The notes under the pieces were generated by a model. That model made no database searches. It was not told where the DNA came from and worked only from the letters and a program-made list of their open reading frames with translations. From assembly GCF_003837805.1 (NCBI RefSeq), contig NZ_RQIT01000013.1:124001-188000 (forward strand): a stretch of 64,000 nucleotides of DNA, in the 5' to 3' direction. This document shows positions 16,797-25,551 of the stretch, in pieces. Each line of letters starts with the position of its first letter. The stretch's first letter is position 1. Position numbers and translations under genes: made by a program. The stretch comes from Bradyrhizobium sp. RP6. GTDB lineage: Bacteria; Pseudomonadota; Alphaproteobacteria; Rhizobiales; Xanthobacteraceae.

Positions 16797-18122
16797 CTAC
16801 GGCTTCACGAACGTCGCCCGATACAGCGCCGGATAGCGCGCACCCTGCAAGCCGCCGCGGGCGACGTAGAACGCGATCAGCGCGCTCCACAGTCCGGCAT
16901 TGCCGAACGATTGCAGCGCCAGCCAGGCACCGAAAAAGATCGCGAGCGAAGCCAGCATCAGATTGCGCATCTCGCGCGCCCAGGTCGCGCCGACATAGAT
17001 GCCGTCGAAGCCGAAGGCGAACACGCCGGGGATCGGCGCAAGCACGATGAACGGCAGGAAGTCGCGCGCGGCGCGGCGAACGTCCTCACTGGCCGTCATG
17101 ACATTGATCAAGTTAGGGCCGAACAGCGCGAACAGCACGGCGACGACGAGCGCGAAGCCCAGGCCCCAGAGCAGCACCAGCTTGGTCGAATCCGCAAATC
17201 CCTTGGCGTCGCGCGCGCCAAAGCTGCGGCCGCAGAGCTGCTGGGCCGCGTTGGCGAGGCCGTCGAGAAAGAAGGCGCTGACCAGGAGGAAATTGTTGAG
17301 CACGGAGTTCGCCGCCAGCGTGACGTCGCCGGCGCGCGCCCCCTTGGCGGTGAAGAACAGGAATGCTGCGATCAGCGCCGCGGTGCGGATCAGGATGTCG
17401 GTGTTCACCGCCAGCAGCCGCATCAGTTTTGCGCGATTGAACAGCGTTGCGCGGGGCACCCTGAAGCCACCGCCCGCATAACGGCGGCAGACGATCACGC
17501 CCAGGGCGAAGCCGATCGTCTCCGAGAGCAGCGCGGCGATAGCCGCGCCGGCAATACCGGTGTCGTAGACGAGCACCAACAGGATCGTCGCCGCCATGTT
17601 GATGACGTTGATCACGACCTGGAGCGCAAGGGCGGGATTGGCGCGGGCCTGGCCGACCAGCCAGCCGAGCACGACGTAATTGGCGAAGGCGAATGGCGAT
17701 GACCAGATCCGGATCATGAGATAGGTTTTCGCCGCGCGCGTCACGCCTTCGCTGCCGCCCATCAGGTCGAACAGCACCGAGGTCAGCGGCAGTTGCAGCG
17801 CGATCAGGCCGGTGCCGATCAGACCGGCAACGATGAAGCCGCGCACCAGGATCGCGGTCTGCTCGCGCGTCTCGCCGGCGCCCAGCGCCTGCGCGGTGAA
17901 TGCAAGCGTGCTCATGCGCAGGAAGCCGAACAGCCAGAACAGGCAGTCGAAGATGACGGAGGCCATCGCGACGCCGCCGAGCAGCGCGGCATCGTCGAGC
18001 CGTCCGATTGCGGTGGTCGAGACGACGCCGATCAGCGGCGTGGTCAGGTTCGCGACCATCGCCGGTCCCGCGATGGAGAACACCTGGCGGGAGCTGACCC
18101 TGGGATGAACCGGCGCGTGCAT
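16797..18122 (-). CDS. MATE family efflux transporter (DinF-like)
   Basis: A 441-residue polytopic membrane protein with about 12 hydrophobic segments and the internal two-fold repeat of MATE cation/drug antiporters. Typical are the N-terminal IAGPAMVANLTTPLIGVVSTTAIGRL, the LRMSTLAFTAQALGAGE segment and the second-half LANAAQQLCGRSFGARD stretch. It should export organic cations or metabolites in exchange for Na+ or H+. The ATG at 18122 starts one base after the stop of the MBL hydrolase, so the two share an operon. A second MATE gene is at 39318-40760; the two are only distant relatives. Confidence 0.9.
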   Translation of the reverse strand: MHAPVHPRVSSRQVFSIAGPAMVANLTTPLIGVVSTTAIGRLDDAALLGGVAMASVIFDCLFWLFGFLRMSTLAFTAQALGAGETREQTAILVRGFIVAGLIGTGLIALQLPLTSVLFDLMGGSEGVTRAAKTYLMIRIWSSPFAFANYVVLGWLVGQARANPALALQVVINVINMAATILLVLVYDTGIAGAAIAALLSETIGFALGVIVCRRYAGGGFRVPRATLFNRAKLMRLLAVNTDILIRTAALIAAFLFFTAKGARAGDVTLAANSVLNNFLLVSAFFLDGLANAAQQLCGRSFGARDAKGFADSTKLVLLWGLGFALVVAVLFALFGPNLINVMTASEDVRRAARDFLPFIVLAPIPGVFAFGFDGIYVGATWAREMRNLMLASLAIFFGAWLALQSFGNAGLWSALIAFYVARGGLQGARYPALYRATFVKP

Positions 18123-18123
18123 G

Positions 18124-18858
18124 TCAGAACACGAGCACCATGCCGTCCTCGGCAGCGAGATGCGGCACTTCGCCCAGACGCGACAGCATGTCGTCGCTCA
18201 TATGGGTGAGGACGAGCCGCTTGGCGCCGATCGCGGGCAGGTGCTGTTCCAAGGTCTTCAGGCTGAGATGGTTCTTGACCATCCTCTCGTACATGTAGGC
18301 TTCGGCGATGAAAAGGTCCGCGCCATGCGCCAGCGGAATGAGCGACTCCGTCCATTCGGTATCGGCGCTGTAGGCGAGCGTGCGGCCCTCGGCCTCGACG
18401 CGGTAAGCCACGAAAGGCCCGCCGGATTCGCCATGCACGACCGGATAGGGCGTCACCGTCACCGCGCCGAAGCTTTGGCCTTGCTCGGGGGCGAGTTCGA
18501 TCACGTTCAGCTCGAACCGCTGTTGGGTGCTTGAGGAATGCTCGAACAGCGCTTCCATCACCTGGGCAAGCCGCGCCGCGATGCCTTGCGGACCCGCGAT
18601 CGTCAACGGCCGCTTCCGCCGCGAGAATTGCGCGTCGAGCAGGACAAACGGTAGCCCGCCAAAATGGTCGCCGTGGAAATGCGTGATCAGGATCAGATCG
18701 ATCTCGTTGCAATCGATCTCGAGCCGCTTCAGCGCCGGCAGTGCCGACGCGCCGCAATCGATCAGGAAGTTGGCCTCGCGCCCCGAGACGTGGAAGCAGG
18801 TGTTGAGCCTGCCACCGGAGCCGAAAGCATCGCCGCAGCCGACAAAGCGCAATTGCAT
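18124..18858 (-). CDS. MBL fold metallo-hydrolase (RNase Z/phosphodiesterase-like)
   Basis: A 244-residue metallo-beta-lactamase-fold protein. The zinc motif THFHGDHFGG is at about 59-68, with further ligands in PVVHGESGG, YSADTEW and LTHMSDD. The overall form is that of tRNase Z-like phosphodiesterases and PhnP-type hydrolases, but the long exosite arm of true RNase Z is absent, so tRNA processing is not supported. It sits between the DUF6460 gene (21 bp upstream) and the MATE transporter (1 bp downstream) on one strand. The substrate is unknown; phosphodiester or ester hydrolysis in the cytoplasm is the safest guess. Confidence 0.87.
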   Translation of the reverse strand: MQLRFVGCGDAFGSGGRLNTCFHVSGREANFLIDCGASALPALKRLEIDCNEIDLILITHFHGDHFGGLPFVLLDAQFSRRKRPLTIAGPQGIAARLAQVMEALFEHSSSTQQRFELNVIELAPEQGQSFGAVTVTPYPVVHGESGGPFVAYRVEAEGRTLAYSADTEWTESLIPLAHGADLFIAEAYMYERMVKNHLSLKTLEQHLPAIGAKRLVLTHMSDDMLSRLGEVPHLAAEDGMVLVF

Positions 18859-18879
18859 GGGCAGCGAGCCTTCAAGATC

Positions 18880-19185
18880 TTACCGGCCGCGCGGCGCGCC
18901 GAAGACGCGCGAGAGCAGCCAGATCGGGATCACGATGACGGCGCCGAGCAGGAAGTAGCGCCACAGCCAGTTCACGGCATCGAAGCCGAGATCCCAGAGA
19001 CGCTGGAACAAGAGACGAATGCTGGCGATGATGTTCCAAGGGTCGAAGCCGATCGCCGCCAGCACGACTCCGACCAGGATCGAGAGCAGAACCAGTCGGA
19101 ACGCGACCGCCAGCGGGGAGCCGCCGAGAAAGCGGTGCAGGCCGTCGCTGCGGCCGGCCGGCAAATCTCTGACGTCTTGGACCAT
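18880..19185 (-). CDS. Small integral membrane protein, probably DUF6460
   Basis: A 101-residue protein with two strong membrane segments: VAFRLVLLSILVGVVLAAIG (about 28-47) and WRYFLLGAVIVIPIWLLSRVF (about 76-96). The layout matches what I recall as DUF6460, a two-span family of Rhizobiales, but the assignment is from memory. The ATG at 19185 (MVQDVRDLP) follows an AGGAG-like GAGGAG stretch 7-12 bases upstream, which supports this start over the open extension to 19260. It heads the operon with the MBL hydrolase and MATE genes. Function is unknown. Confidence 0.7.
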   Translation of the reverse strand: MVQDVRDLPAGRSDGLHRFLGGSPLAVAFRLVLLSILVGVVLAAIGFDPWNIIASIRLLFQRLWDLGFDAVNWLWRYFLLGAVIVIPIWLLSRVFGAPRGR

Positions 19186-19310
19186 CGCAAACTCCTCGGG
19201 GGATTCGACCCCATTATAGGGCACGGCGGGGCACATGGGGAACCCTGACCAGACCAACAATCAGCTTACCGCATTTTAATCCGTAGCCCGCGCGCGCCGA
19301 AGACTGGCCG

Positions 19311-19429
19311 CAACCTCTCCCGCTTGCTTGCGGGAGAGATCGGCGCGCAGCGCCGGGTGAGGGCTTTCTCCTCTGGGGGATTGTCCCATCGCGGAGACAC
19401 CCTCTCCCCGACAGCGGGAGAGGGAGCGC
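19311..19429. repeat. Intergenic palindromic repeat, family A copy 2
   Basis: About 119 bp that share GATCGGCGCGCAGCGCCGGG, TGAGGGCTTTCTCCTCTGGG and GACACCCTCTCCCC with the copy at 10931-11042, allowing for a few substitutions. Its arms CTCTCCCGCTTGC and the reverse GCGGGAGAG can pair. It lies between the DUF6460 gene promoter region and the 3' end of the DNA ligase gene. Confidence 0.8.
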
Positions 19430-19455
19430 ACTGACGCCAAGACGAGATCGATGCC

Positions 19456-21117
19456 TCACACCTCAATCTCTGCCGCTTCCTCCTTCAACATCCTTTCCAG
19501 CGTTTCCAACCGATCGGCCTCGCGCGGCGGCTTGTCCCAGCGCAAGCGGCTGATGCGGGGAAAGCGCATGGCAACGCCGGACTTGTGTCGCGGCGAACGT
19601 TGCAGACCCTCGAACGCGACCTCCAGCACGAGTCCCTTGTCGCGCTCGTGCACGACATGCCGCACGGGGCCGAACTTTTCCGTGGTATTGCGGCGGACGA
19701 AGCGGTCGATCTGGAGCAGTTCCTCGTCCGTGAAGCCGAAATAGGCCTTGCCGACCGGCACCAGTTCGTCGCCGCCCTCGCCCCCGGTCCAGACGCCGAA
19801 CGTATAATCAGAATAATAGGACGAGCGCTTGCCGTGGCCGCGCTGCGCATACATCAGCACGGCGTCGATGATGTGCGGATCGCGCTTCCACTTCCACCAT
19901 TGGCCCTTCGGCCGCCCGGGGAAATAAGGCGCATCGCGCCGCTTCAGCATCACGCCCTCCACGGCGTCCGCATCCTCACCGGCACCTGCGCTCGCCGGAT
20001 CGGCGCGCGCGGCGGTCAGCGCGTCCCAGCTTGTGAAGGGGACGGTGGACGACAGGTCGATGCGGGGATCGTCAAGCTTCTTCACGAATCTCTCCAGCCG
20101 TTCACGTCGCTCGGCAAAAGGCAGCTCGCGCAGATCATTCTCGTCGTCGCCAAGCAGATCGTAGGCGCGAAGGTGGATCGGAAACTCCTTGATCAGCTTC
20201 GGCGAGACGACCTTGCGGTTGAGGCGCTGCTGCAGAACATTAAAACTCTGCACGCGACCCTCGCGCAGTATCAGCAGTTCGCCGTCGATCGCGCCGGGCA
20301 GGCGTAGCGACGGCACGAGATCCGGAAAGCTGCCGGTGATGTCCTCGCCGGTGCGCGAATAGAGCCGCGCCGTGATGTGGCCGCGATCGTCGCGCCCGGC
20401 CACCGCCTGAACGCGGATGCCGTCCCATTTCCACTCGGCGATGTAGTCGGCGGGGTCGAGCGCGGCGAAATCCGCATCCTCGATCGCATGCGCCAGCATC
20501 ACGGGCCGGAACGGCGCGGGATCGCAATTGACCGGCTTTTCGGCGCGTCCCTCCAGCCATGCGAACAGCTCGAGATAGGGCGGCGAGAGGCCCGGCCAGA
20601 TCAGCTCGACTTCATGCGGGTCCTTGTCGCCGAGCGCTGCGGCCGCGGTCTTGGCGAGGCGCGCGGAAATGCCGATCCGAAGCGCGCCGGTGACGAGCTT
20701 GAGCAGCGCCCAGCGGCCGGTCTCATCCAGCTCGTCAAGCCAGCGCTCGAGCTGCTTCGGCAACTCGGTCTTACCGAGCGTGCGCAGCGTGGTGACGACT
20801 TCGGTGAGGGATGGCGGTGGCGGGTTATTATGGGCGGCCAGCGCGGCCTTCGGCCACATCAGCGCCACCGTCTCCGAGAGATCGCCGATATAATCATAGG
20901 AGAGCCCGAACAGCACCGGGTCGGTGCGCGCCGCGATGAGCTCGCGGACCAGCGCGGGCTTGGCATGCTTGAAGCTGAGCGCGCCGGTCAGCGCGGCCAG
21001 CGCATAGCCGCGGTCGGGATCGCCGACCTCGCGGAAATAGCCGGTGATCAGCCGAAGCTTGTTGTTGCGGCCGGGCTCGTAAGCCAGGCGGTCGAGCAGT
21101 TCGGCGAAGCGGTTCAT
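19456..21117 (-). CDS. ATP-dependent DNA ligase (ligase of the Lhr/PdeM repair set)
   Basis: A 553-residue ATP-dependent DNA ligase that seals nicks during repair. It has the N-terminal DNA-binding domain (1-200), then motif I EWKWDGIR with the adenylated Lys at about 230, motif III-type AIDGELLI, motif IV VEGVMLKRRDAPY, and motif V WWKWKRDP, then the OB domain. This is the LigB/LigC-like type found with Lhr, PdeM and an MBL exonuclease, distinct from LigD of NHEJ because it has no polymerase or phosphoesterase domain. The ATG at 21117 overlaps the stop of the exonuclease gene by 4 bases; the open extension to 21372 lies inside that gene and is rejected. Confidence 0.93.
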   Translation of the reverse strand: MNRFAELLDRLAYEPGRNNKLRLITGYFREVGDPDRGYALAALTGALSFKHAKPALVRELIAARTDPVLFGLSYDYIGDLSETVALMWPKAALAAHNNPPPPSLTEVVTTLRTLGKTELPKQLERWLDELDETGRWALLKLVTGALRIGISARLAKTAAAALGDKDPHEVELIWPGLSPPYLELFAWLEGRAEKPVNCDPAPFRPVMLAHAIEDADFAALDPADYIAEWKWDGIRVQAVAGRDDRGHITARLYSRTGEDITGSFPDLVPSLRLPGAIDGELLILREGRVQSFNVLQQRLNRKVVSPKLIKEFPIHLRAYDLLGDDENDLRELPFAERRERLERFVKKLDDPRIDLSSTVPFTSWDALTAARADPASAGAGEDADAVEGVMLKRRDAPYFPGRPKGQWWKWKRDPHIIDAVLMYAQRGHGKRSSYYSDYTFGVWTGGEGGDELVPVGKAYFGFTDEELLQIDRFVRRNTTEKFGPVRHVVHERDKGLVLEVAFEGLQRSPRHKSGVAMRFPRISRLRWDKPPREADRLETLERMLKEEAAEIEV

Positions 21118-22160
21118 GCTTCGGCCTCGTCCGGAATCGGCGTCTCGCTCTCCTCCTCGTCGCCATAGCCGACGAGATCGAGCGGCCGCGCTTTCAGGCC
21201 TTTGCTCTGGCACCAATGCACCAGCGCATCTTCCTGACCGTGAGTGACCCAGATCTCGCCCGCGCCGGTCGCGCCGATGGTAGAGGTAAGGCCGTCCCAA
21301 TCGGCGTGGTCGGAGATCACCAGCGGCAATTCCACGCCGCGCTGCCGCGCCCGGGCGCGCACGCGCATCCACCCCGACGCGAAGGCGACGACGGGATCGG
21401 GAAAGCGCCGCGTCCAGAGATCGGAAGTCGCCGAGGGCGGCGCCAATGTGATGGTGCCGGCAAGCGCCGCCTTCTTGACGCCCTTCACCGGCCTCAGCTC
21501 GCCGAGCGCGATCCCGCGGCTCTGGTAGTAGTGCGTGATCGTCTCCATGGCGCCATGCAGGTAGATCGGCGCGTCATAGCCGGCCTGCCGCAGCAGCGCG
21601 ATCACGCGCTGCGCCTTGCCGAGCGAATAGGCGCCGACCAGATGGGCGCGCTCCGGAAACAGTGCGACGGAGGCCAGCAGCTTCTTCACCTCGTCGGCGG
21701 CATCGCCATGCCGGAAAACCGGCAGGCCAAAAGTGGCCTCGGTGATGAAGACGTCGCAGGGCACCAGCTCGAACGGCGCGCAGGTCGGGTCGGGCGCGTC
21801 CTTGTAGTCGCCGGAAGCGACGATGCAGATGTCCTTGCACGTCACCGCGATCTGCGCCGAGCCGAGCACATGACCGGCCGGGTGAAATTTGACGCGGACG
21901 TCGCCGAGCCGGATCTCCTCGCCATAGTGGATGACTTGCGTCGATCCGGCAAAGTTCTCACCGTAGCGCAGCCGCATCATGTCGAGCGTTTCCTGCGTCG
22001 CCAGCACCACGCCATGGCCGGCCCGGGCATGATCGGAATGGCCGTGGGTGATCACGGCGCGCTCGACCGGGCGGACTGGATCGATATGAAAGCCGCCGGG
22101 CTTGCAGCATAGGCCGGCAGCAACTGGCAGCAGAATGTCTTGCGGACGCATGGGCTTCAT
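21114..22160 (-). CDS. Ligase-associated DNA damage response exonuclease (MBL/beta-CASP)
   Basis: A 348-residue metallo-beta-lactamase and beta-CASP nuclease of the Exo type that accompanies ATP-dependent ligases. The zinc motif THGHSDHARAGH is at about 38-49 (His39, His41, Asp43, His44). Further motifs are HPAGHVLGSAQI, VASGDYKD and the late SDHADWDGL and VTHGQEDAL. Relatives are DNA exonucleases that trim ends before ligation. Its stop overlaps the ligase ATG by 4 bases, so translation is coupled. The helicase and endonuclease partners lie 13.8 kb away on the same strand. The start may be ATG 22160 or ATG 22151. Confidence 0.92.
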   Translation of the reverse strand: MKPMRPQDILLPVAAGLCCKPGGFHIDPVRPVERAVITHGHSDHARAGHGVVLATQETLDMMRLRYGENFAGSTQVIHYGEEIRLGDVRVKFHPAGHVLGSAQIAVTCKDICIVASGDYKDAPDPTCAPFELVPCDVFITEATFGLPVFRHGDAADEVKKLLASVALFPERAHLVGAYSLGKAQRVIALLRQAGYDAPIYLHGAMETITHYYQSRGIALGELRPVKGVKKAALAGTITLAPPSATSDLWTRRFPDPVVAFASGWMRVRARARQRGVELPLVISDHADWDGLTSTIGATGAGEIWVTHGQEDALVHWCQSKGLKARPLDLVGYGDEEESETPIPDEAEA

Positions 22161-22187
22161 ATAGGGAGCGGACGCTTCAAATTAACC

Positions 22188-22337
22188 CGTCATGCGCCGG
22201 CTTGCCGTCCCCGCTAGGCTTCGCCGGGCGGGGGGTGTAAAAGCCCGCCGAAGCCAATTTGCGGAGGCGGGACCCGCGCATCCATCCTCCAAAGCAGCGA
22301 TTGTTTAAGGATTGCCGGGTCAAGCCCGGCAATGACG
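22188..22337. repeat. MITE-like intergenic repeat, family I
   Basis: About 150 bp in the divergent region between the exonuclease and methyltransferase genes. The ends CGTCATGCGCCGGCTTG and CAAGCCCGGCAATGACG are imperfect inverted repeats, and GCTTCGCCGGGCGGG with CCCGCCGAAGC-type arms lies inside. Read as protein it yields the DCRVKPGNDE peptide that falsely extends the methyltransferase frame. Confidence 0.65.
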
Positions 22338-22348
22338 AGTTGTTCCAA

Positions 22349-23275
22349 ATGCCTCTGCGCCTGTTCCAGTCCTCCGGCGATCTCATGGCCGACCGCCGCT
22401 TCGAGTTCGCGCGCGACCTCCAGCTCAAGGGCGACCTGCCGGCCGCCGCGGACCTCCTGGAGCAGGCGATCGAGCTTGCGCCGAACTTCACCTCCGCCTG
22501 GTTCACGCTCGGCGAGATCCGTCAGCAACTCGGCGAGCGCGACAAGGCGATCACGGCCTTTCGAGAATCGCGTCGATGCGATCCCGCGGACCGGCACGGC
22601 GCCGGCCTGCATCTGGTGCGGCTCGGCGACGCACAGATGGCCGAGATGCCCAAGGCCTACGTGCAGACCCTGTTCGACCAGTACGCGCCTCGCTTCGAGC
22701 ACACGCTGATCAACGATCTCGGCTATCGCGGCCCGGCGCTGATCTTCAAGGCAGTGCTCGCCGCGCGTGGCGCGGCGAAGAAGCCGGCCTACTTCAAGCG
22801 GGCCATCGACCTCGGCTGCGGCACCGGGCTTGCGGCTGTCGCGTTCGCCAAGCAGGTCGATCATTTCGTCGGCATCGATTTGTCGCCTCGCATGATCAAG
22901 GAGGCGCGCGCCACGAACCTCTACGCGGAGCTCGAGGTCGCCGACATGATCGAAGGCCTGCGCAGCAAGGCGGATGCGAGCGCGAACCTCGTCGTCGCTG
23001 CGGATGCGTTCGTTTACCTTGGCGATCTTGCGCCGGTGCTGAATGAATCGAACCGCGTGCTCGCGCCTGGCGGCGTGCTCGCCTGCACGCTGGAGACGCA
23101 CGATGGCAGCGGCATCGTGCTCGGTGAAGGCCTGCGCTATGCCCATTCTGCGGAATATGTCCGCGGCGCGATCGCCAGGGCGGAGCTCAAGCTGCAGACA
23201 CTAGAGCCAGCCTCGCCGCGCAACGAGAACAACGAGCCGGTGCGCGGCCTCGTCGTCGTCGCCGAGAAAATTTGA
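22349..23275 (+). CDS. TPR-containing class I SAM-dependent methyltransferase
   Basis: A 308-residue two-part protein. Residues about 14-80 form two tetratricopeptide-like repeats (FEFARDLQLKGDLPAAADLL and SAWFTLGEIRQQLGERDKA). The C-terminal part is a Rossmann-type methyltransferase with motif I AIDLGCGTGLAA at about 152-163, the acidic end of strand 2 in FVGIDLSP, and VVAADAFVYLGDL as motif II. The TPR part suggests a protein substrate or partner; the methyl acceptor is unknown. The ATG at 22349 (MPLRLFQSS) is chosen because the open extension to 22259 translates a repeat. The gene is alone. Confidence 0.85.
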   Translation: MPLRLFQSSGDLMADRRFEFARDLQLKGDLPAAADLLEQAIELAPNFTSAWFTLGEIRQQLGERDKAITAFRESRRCDPADRHGAGLHLVRLGDAQMAEMPKAYVQTLFDQYAPRFEHTLINDLGYRGPALIFKAVLAARGAAKKPAYFKRAIDLGCGTGLAAVAFAKQVDHFVGIDLSPRMIKEARATNLYAELEVADMIEGLRSKADASANLVVAADAFVYLGDLAPVLNESNRVLAPGGVLACTLETHDGSGIVLGEGLRYAHSAEYVRGAIARAELKLQTLEPASPRNENNEPVRGLVVVAEKI

Positions 23276-23389
23276 GTCTAGGCGCTAGCACTGTTCAATT
23301 TGAGCGCCATTGCGTCGCAAAGCTGCGACTTCCCACTTGCGAGATGCGCTGCGATGCCAGCACAATGCCCTCGCTAGGGAGAAACAATA

Positions 23390-24619
23390 ATGACGAAGAA
23401 TCCATCGCGGCGCGATTTCAGCGCCGCCGCGCTCGCCACCATCGCTGTATCCACCTTGCCGGCGCCTTATGTCTGGCCTGCGGAAAAGAAATACGATGCG
23501 GGCGCCAGCGACACCGAGATCAAGATCGGGCAGACCGTGCCGCATTCCGGCCCCGGCTCGCTCTACGGCGTGCTCGGGCGCATCGGCGAAGCCTATTTCC
23601 AGATGCTGAACGAGAAGGGCGGCATCAATGGACGCAAGGTAAAATTCCTCACCATGGATGACGCCTACAGCGCGCCGAAATGCGTCGAGGCGACGCGGCG
23701 CCTGGTCGAGCAGGAGGAAGTGCTGGCGCTCTATGGCTCGCTCGGCACCGCGCCGCAGACCGCCGTGCACAAATACCTGAACTCCAAGGGCGTGCCGCAG
23801 CTCTTGCTCAACACCGGCGCATCGAAGTGGAACAACCCGAAGGAGTTCAAATGGACGATGGCGGGGCTGCCGCTCTATCCGACCGAGGCGCGCATCCTGG
23901 CCCGGCACGTCGTCAGCGTGAAGCCGAACGCGAAGATCGGCATCCTCTACCAGAACGACGATTTCGGCCGCGACTTCCTGGGTCCCTTCAAGAAGGTGCT
24001 GGCGGATGCCGGCGGCACCGCGCAGGTGATCATGGAGCAGACCTACGATCTCACGGAGCCGACCGTCGATTCCCAGCTCATCAATCTCTCGAAGTCGGGC
24101 GCCGACGTCTTCTACAACATCTCGACGGGCAAGGCCTCGTCGCAGTCGATTCGCAAGGTGGCCGAGCTCGGTTGGAAGCCGCTGCAATTGCTGTCGGCGG
24201 GCTCGACTGGCCGCTCCATCCTCAATGCCGCGGGCCTCGAGAACGCCACCGGCATCGTCGCCATCCGCTACAACAAGGAGGTCGGCCTGCCCAAATGGGA
24301 GAAGGACCCCGACGTGATGGCGTTCGAGGAACTGCGCAAGAAGTACACGCCGGCGATCGATCCCGACAACACCATCGCCTTTGCCGGTTACGGCCAGGCC
24401 GTGACCATGGGCGAGATCCTGCGCCGCTGCGGCGGCGAACTCACTCGCGCCAACGTGCTGAAGCAGGCCTCGACGCTCGCGGGCTTCCATTCGCCCTATT
24501 TCCTCGACGGCGTCACCTACAGCTACGCGCCCGAAGACTACACGCCGATGAAGACGCTGTTCATCTCCACCTTCACCGGCAAGGATTGGGACATTTCCGA
24601 CAAGCCGATGTCGGAGTAG
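23390..24619 (+). CDS. Tat-exported branched-chain amino-acid-type ABC substrate-binding protein
   Basis: A 409-residue periplasmic binding protein of the Leu/Ile/Val family (Peripla_BP_6). The N-terminus SRRDFSAAALATIAVS has the twin-arginine motif followed by a weak hydrophobic stretch, so export is probably by the Tat route. Typical are IKIGQTVPHSGPGSLYGVLGR, the GGINGRKVKFLTMDDAYSAPK stretch and IGILYQNDDFGRDF. The ligand could be an amino acid, an amide or an aromatic acid; none is shown. No permease or ATPase gene is near, so it is an orphan component. A hairpin at 24650-24671 follows the stop. Confidence 0.9.
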   Translation: MTKNPSRRDFSAAALATIAVSTLPAPYVWPAEKKYDAGASDTEIKIGQTVPHSGPGSLYGVLGRIGEAYFQMLNEKGGINGRKVKFLTMDDAYSAPKCVEATRRLVEQEEVLALYGSLGTAPQTAVHKYLNSKGVPQLLLNTGASKWNNPKEFKWTMAGLPLYPTEARILARHVVSVKPNAKIGILYQNDDFGRDFLGPFKKVLADAGGTAQVIMEQTYDLTEPTVDSQLINLSKSGADVFYNISTGKASSQSIRKVAELGWKPLQLLSAGSTGRSILNAAGLENATGIVAIRYNKEVGLPKWEKDPDVMAFEELRKKYTPAIDPDNTIAFAGYGQAVTMGEILRRCGGELTRANVLKQASTLAGFHSPYFLDGVTYSYAPEDYTPMKTLFISTFTGKDWDISDKPMSE

Positions 24620-24649
24620 GTGGCGGGACGAACTCCGCCTTGGCCTCCC

Positions 24650-24671
24650 CTCTCCTGCTCCGTCAGGAGAG
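24650..24671. terminator. Hairpin between convergent genes
   Basis: CTCTCCTG (24650-24657) pairs with CAGGAGAG (24664-24671), 8 bp and a 6-base loop. It lies between the convergent binding-protein and amidohydrolase genes. There is no T-tract on either side, so it is at best a weak or Rho-assisted terminator. Confidence 0.4.
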
Positions 24672-24695
24672 ACAGGAGGACGCCGGCGCTTCGCG

Positions 24696-25547
24696 CTAAG
24701 CCGCGATCGGCAGCCGATACGCCTGCGCAGCATTCACGCCGAAAGCCTTGTCCCGCACATGCGGGCCAAGGCTCGCCAGGCAGGCCTCCAGCGCATTCTT
24801 GATCTCGCCGTAACTTCCCGCAAGCAGGCACACTGGCCAGTCCGAGCCGAAGATCAGCCTGTCCTCGCCAAAACATTCTGCGGCGTGCGCGACGAACGGA
24901 AACAGCCGTTCCGCATCCCAGTCATTCCAGACCGCCTCGGTCGCCAAGCCTGAGATCTTGCACCAGACATTTCCGCAGGCAGCTAACGCTGCGATGCGGT
25001 CGGCCCATTCGGTGCTCCCGCCGCCGGCGATCGGCGGCTTCGCGGCATGATCGAGCACGAAGCGCGCTTGCGGAAAGGCCTGCGCAGTCGCGATCGCAGC
25101 CGGCAGCTCGCGGGTGCGAACGAGGAGATCGTAGCCGAGATTGCGGGCGAAAACGGCCGTGAGACCACGCTGGACATCCTCGCGGAGCAGCCAATCCGGA
25201 TCAGCCTCGTCGTGGACCTGGTGGCGGATGCCAACCAGCTTGCCGCCGCCGGGCAAAGCGCGCAGGCGATCAAGCGTTTCGTCGAGAGCGCCGTCCGTCA
25301 GATCAGCCCAGCCGACCACGCCGACGACGAAGGGATTCTCGTGCGCGATGTGCAGGAACTGCTCGGTCTCCTCCAGCGCAGAGCGGCACTGCACGAGGAT
25401 GCTTGCGTCGATGCCGTTGCCCTTCATGAGCGGCGCGAGATCGGCGGGACCGAAGGCGCGGCGGATCGGCGCGAGTTCGTCCGCCTCCATCCAGGGATAG
25501 TCGCCATGCGCCGGGTCCCAGAAGTGCTGATGGGCGTCGATGATCAT
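24696..25547 (-). CDS. Amidohydrolase family protein, L-fuconolactonase-like
   Basis: A 283-residue TIM-barrel hydrolase of the amidohydrolase_2 / COG3618 group. The N-terminal metal motif is IDAHQHFWDP (His6, His8), with VLDHAAKPP in the middle and the C-terminal catalytic IFGSDWPV. COG3618 members open sugar lactones such as L-fucono- or L-rhamnono-lactone. That fits its place 4 bp after an aldo/keto reductase of the aldose dehydrogenase type, which would make such lactones. It is the last gene of the sugar locus. The start ATG is at 25547; the frame is open further up but inside the upstream gene. Confidence 0.85.
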   Translation of the reverse strand: MIIDAHQHFWDPAHGDYPWMEADELAPIRRAFGPADLAPLMKGNGIDASILVQCRSALEETEQFLHIAHENPFVVGVVGWADLTDGALDETLDRLRALPGGGKLVGIRHQVHDEADPDWLLREDVQRGLTAVFARNLGYDLLVRTRELPAAIATAQAFPQARFVLDHAAKPPIAGGGSTEWADRIAALAACGNVWCKISGLATEAVWNDWDAERLFPFVAHAAECFGEDRLIFGSDWPVCLLAGSYGEIKNALEACLASLGPHVRDKAFGVNAAQAYRLPIAA

Positions 25548-25551
25548 GCCC

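Noticed and set aside
16743-17702. Open frame antisense to the MATE gene
   Set aside because: Composition is rich in Arg, Glu and Gln, typical of antisense frames; the MATE gene is clear.
18124-18858. RNase Z (rnz)
   Set aside because: The HxHxDH motif fits, but the exosite arm is missing and the length is short, so only MBL hydrolase is claimed.
19199-19260. N-terminal extension of the DUF6460-like protein
   Set aside because: The extension MLVWSGFPMC has no ribosome site, whereas GAGGAG stands before the ATG at 19185.
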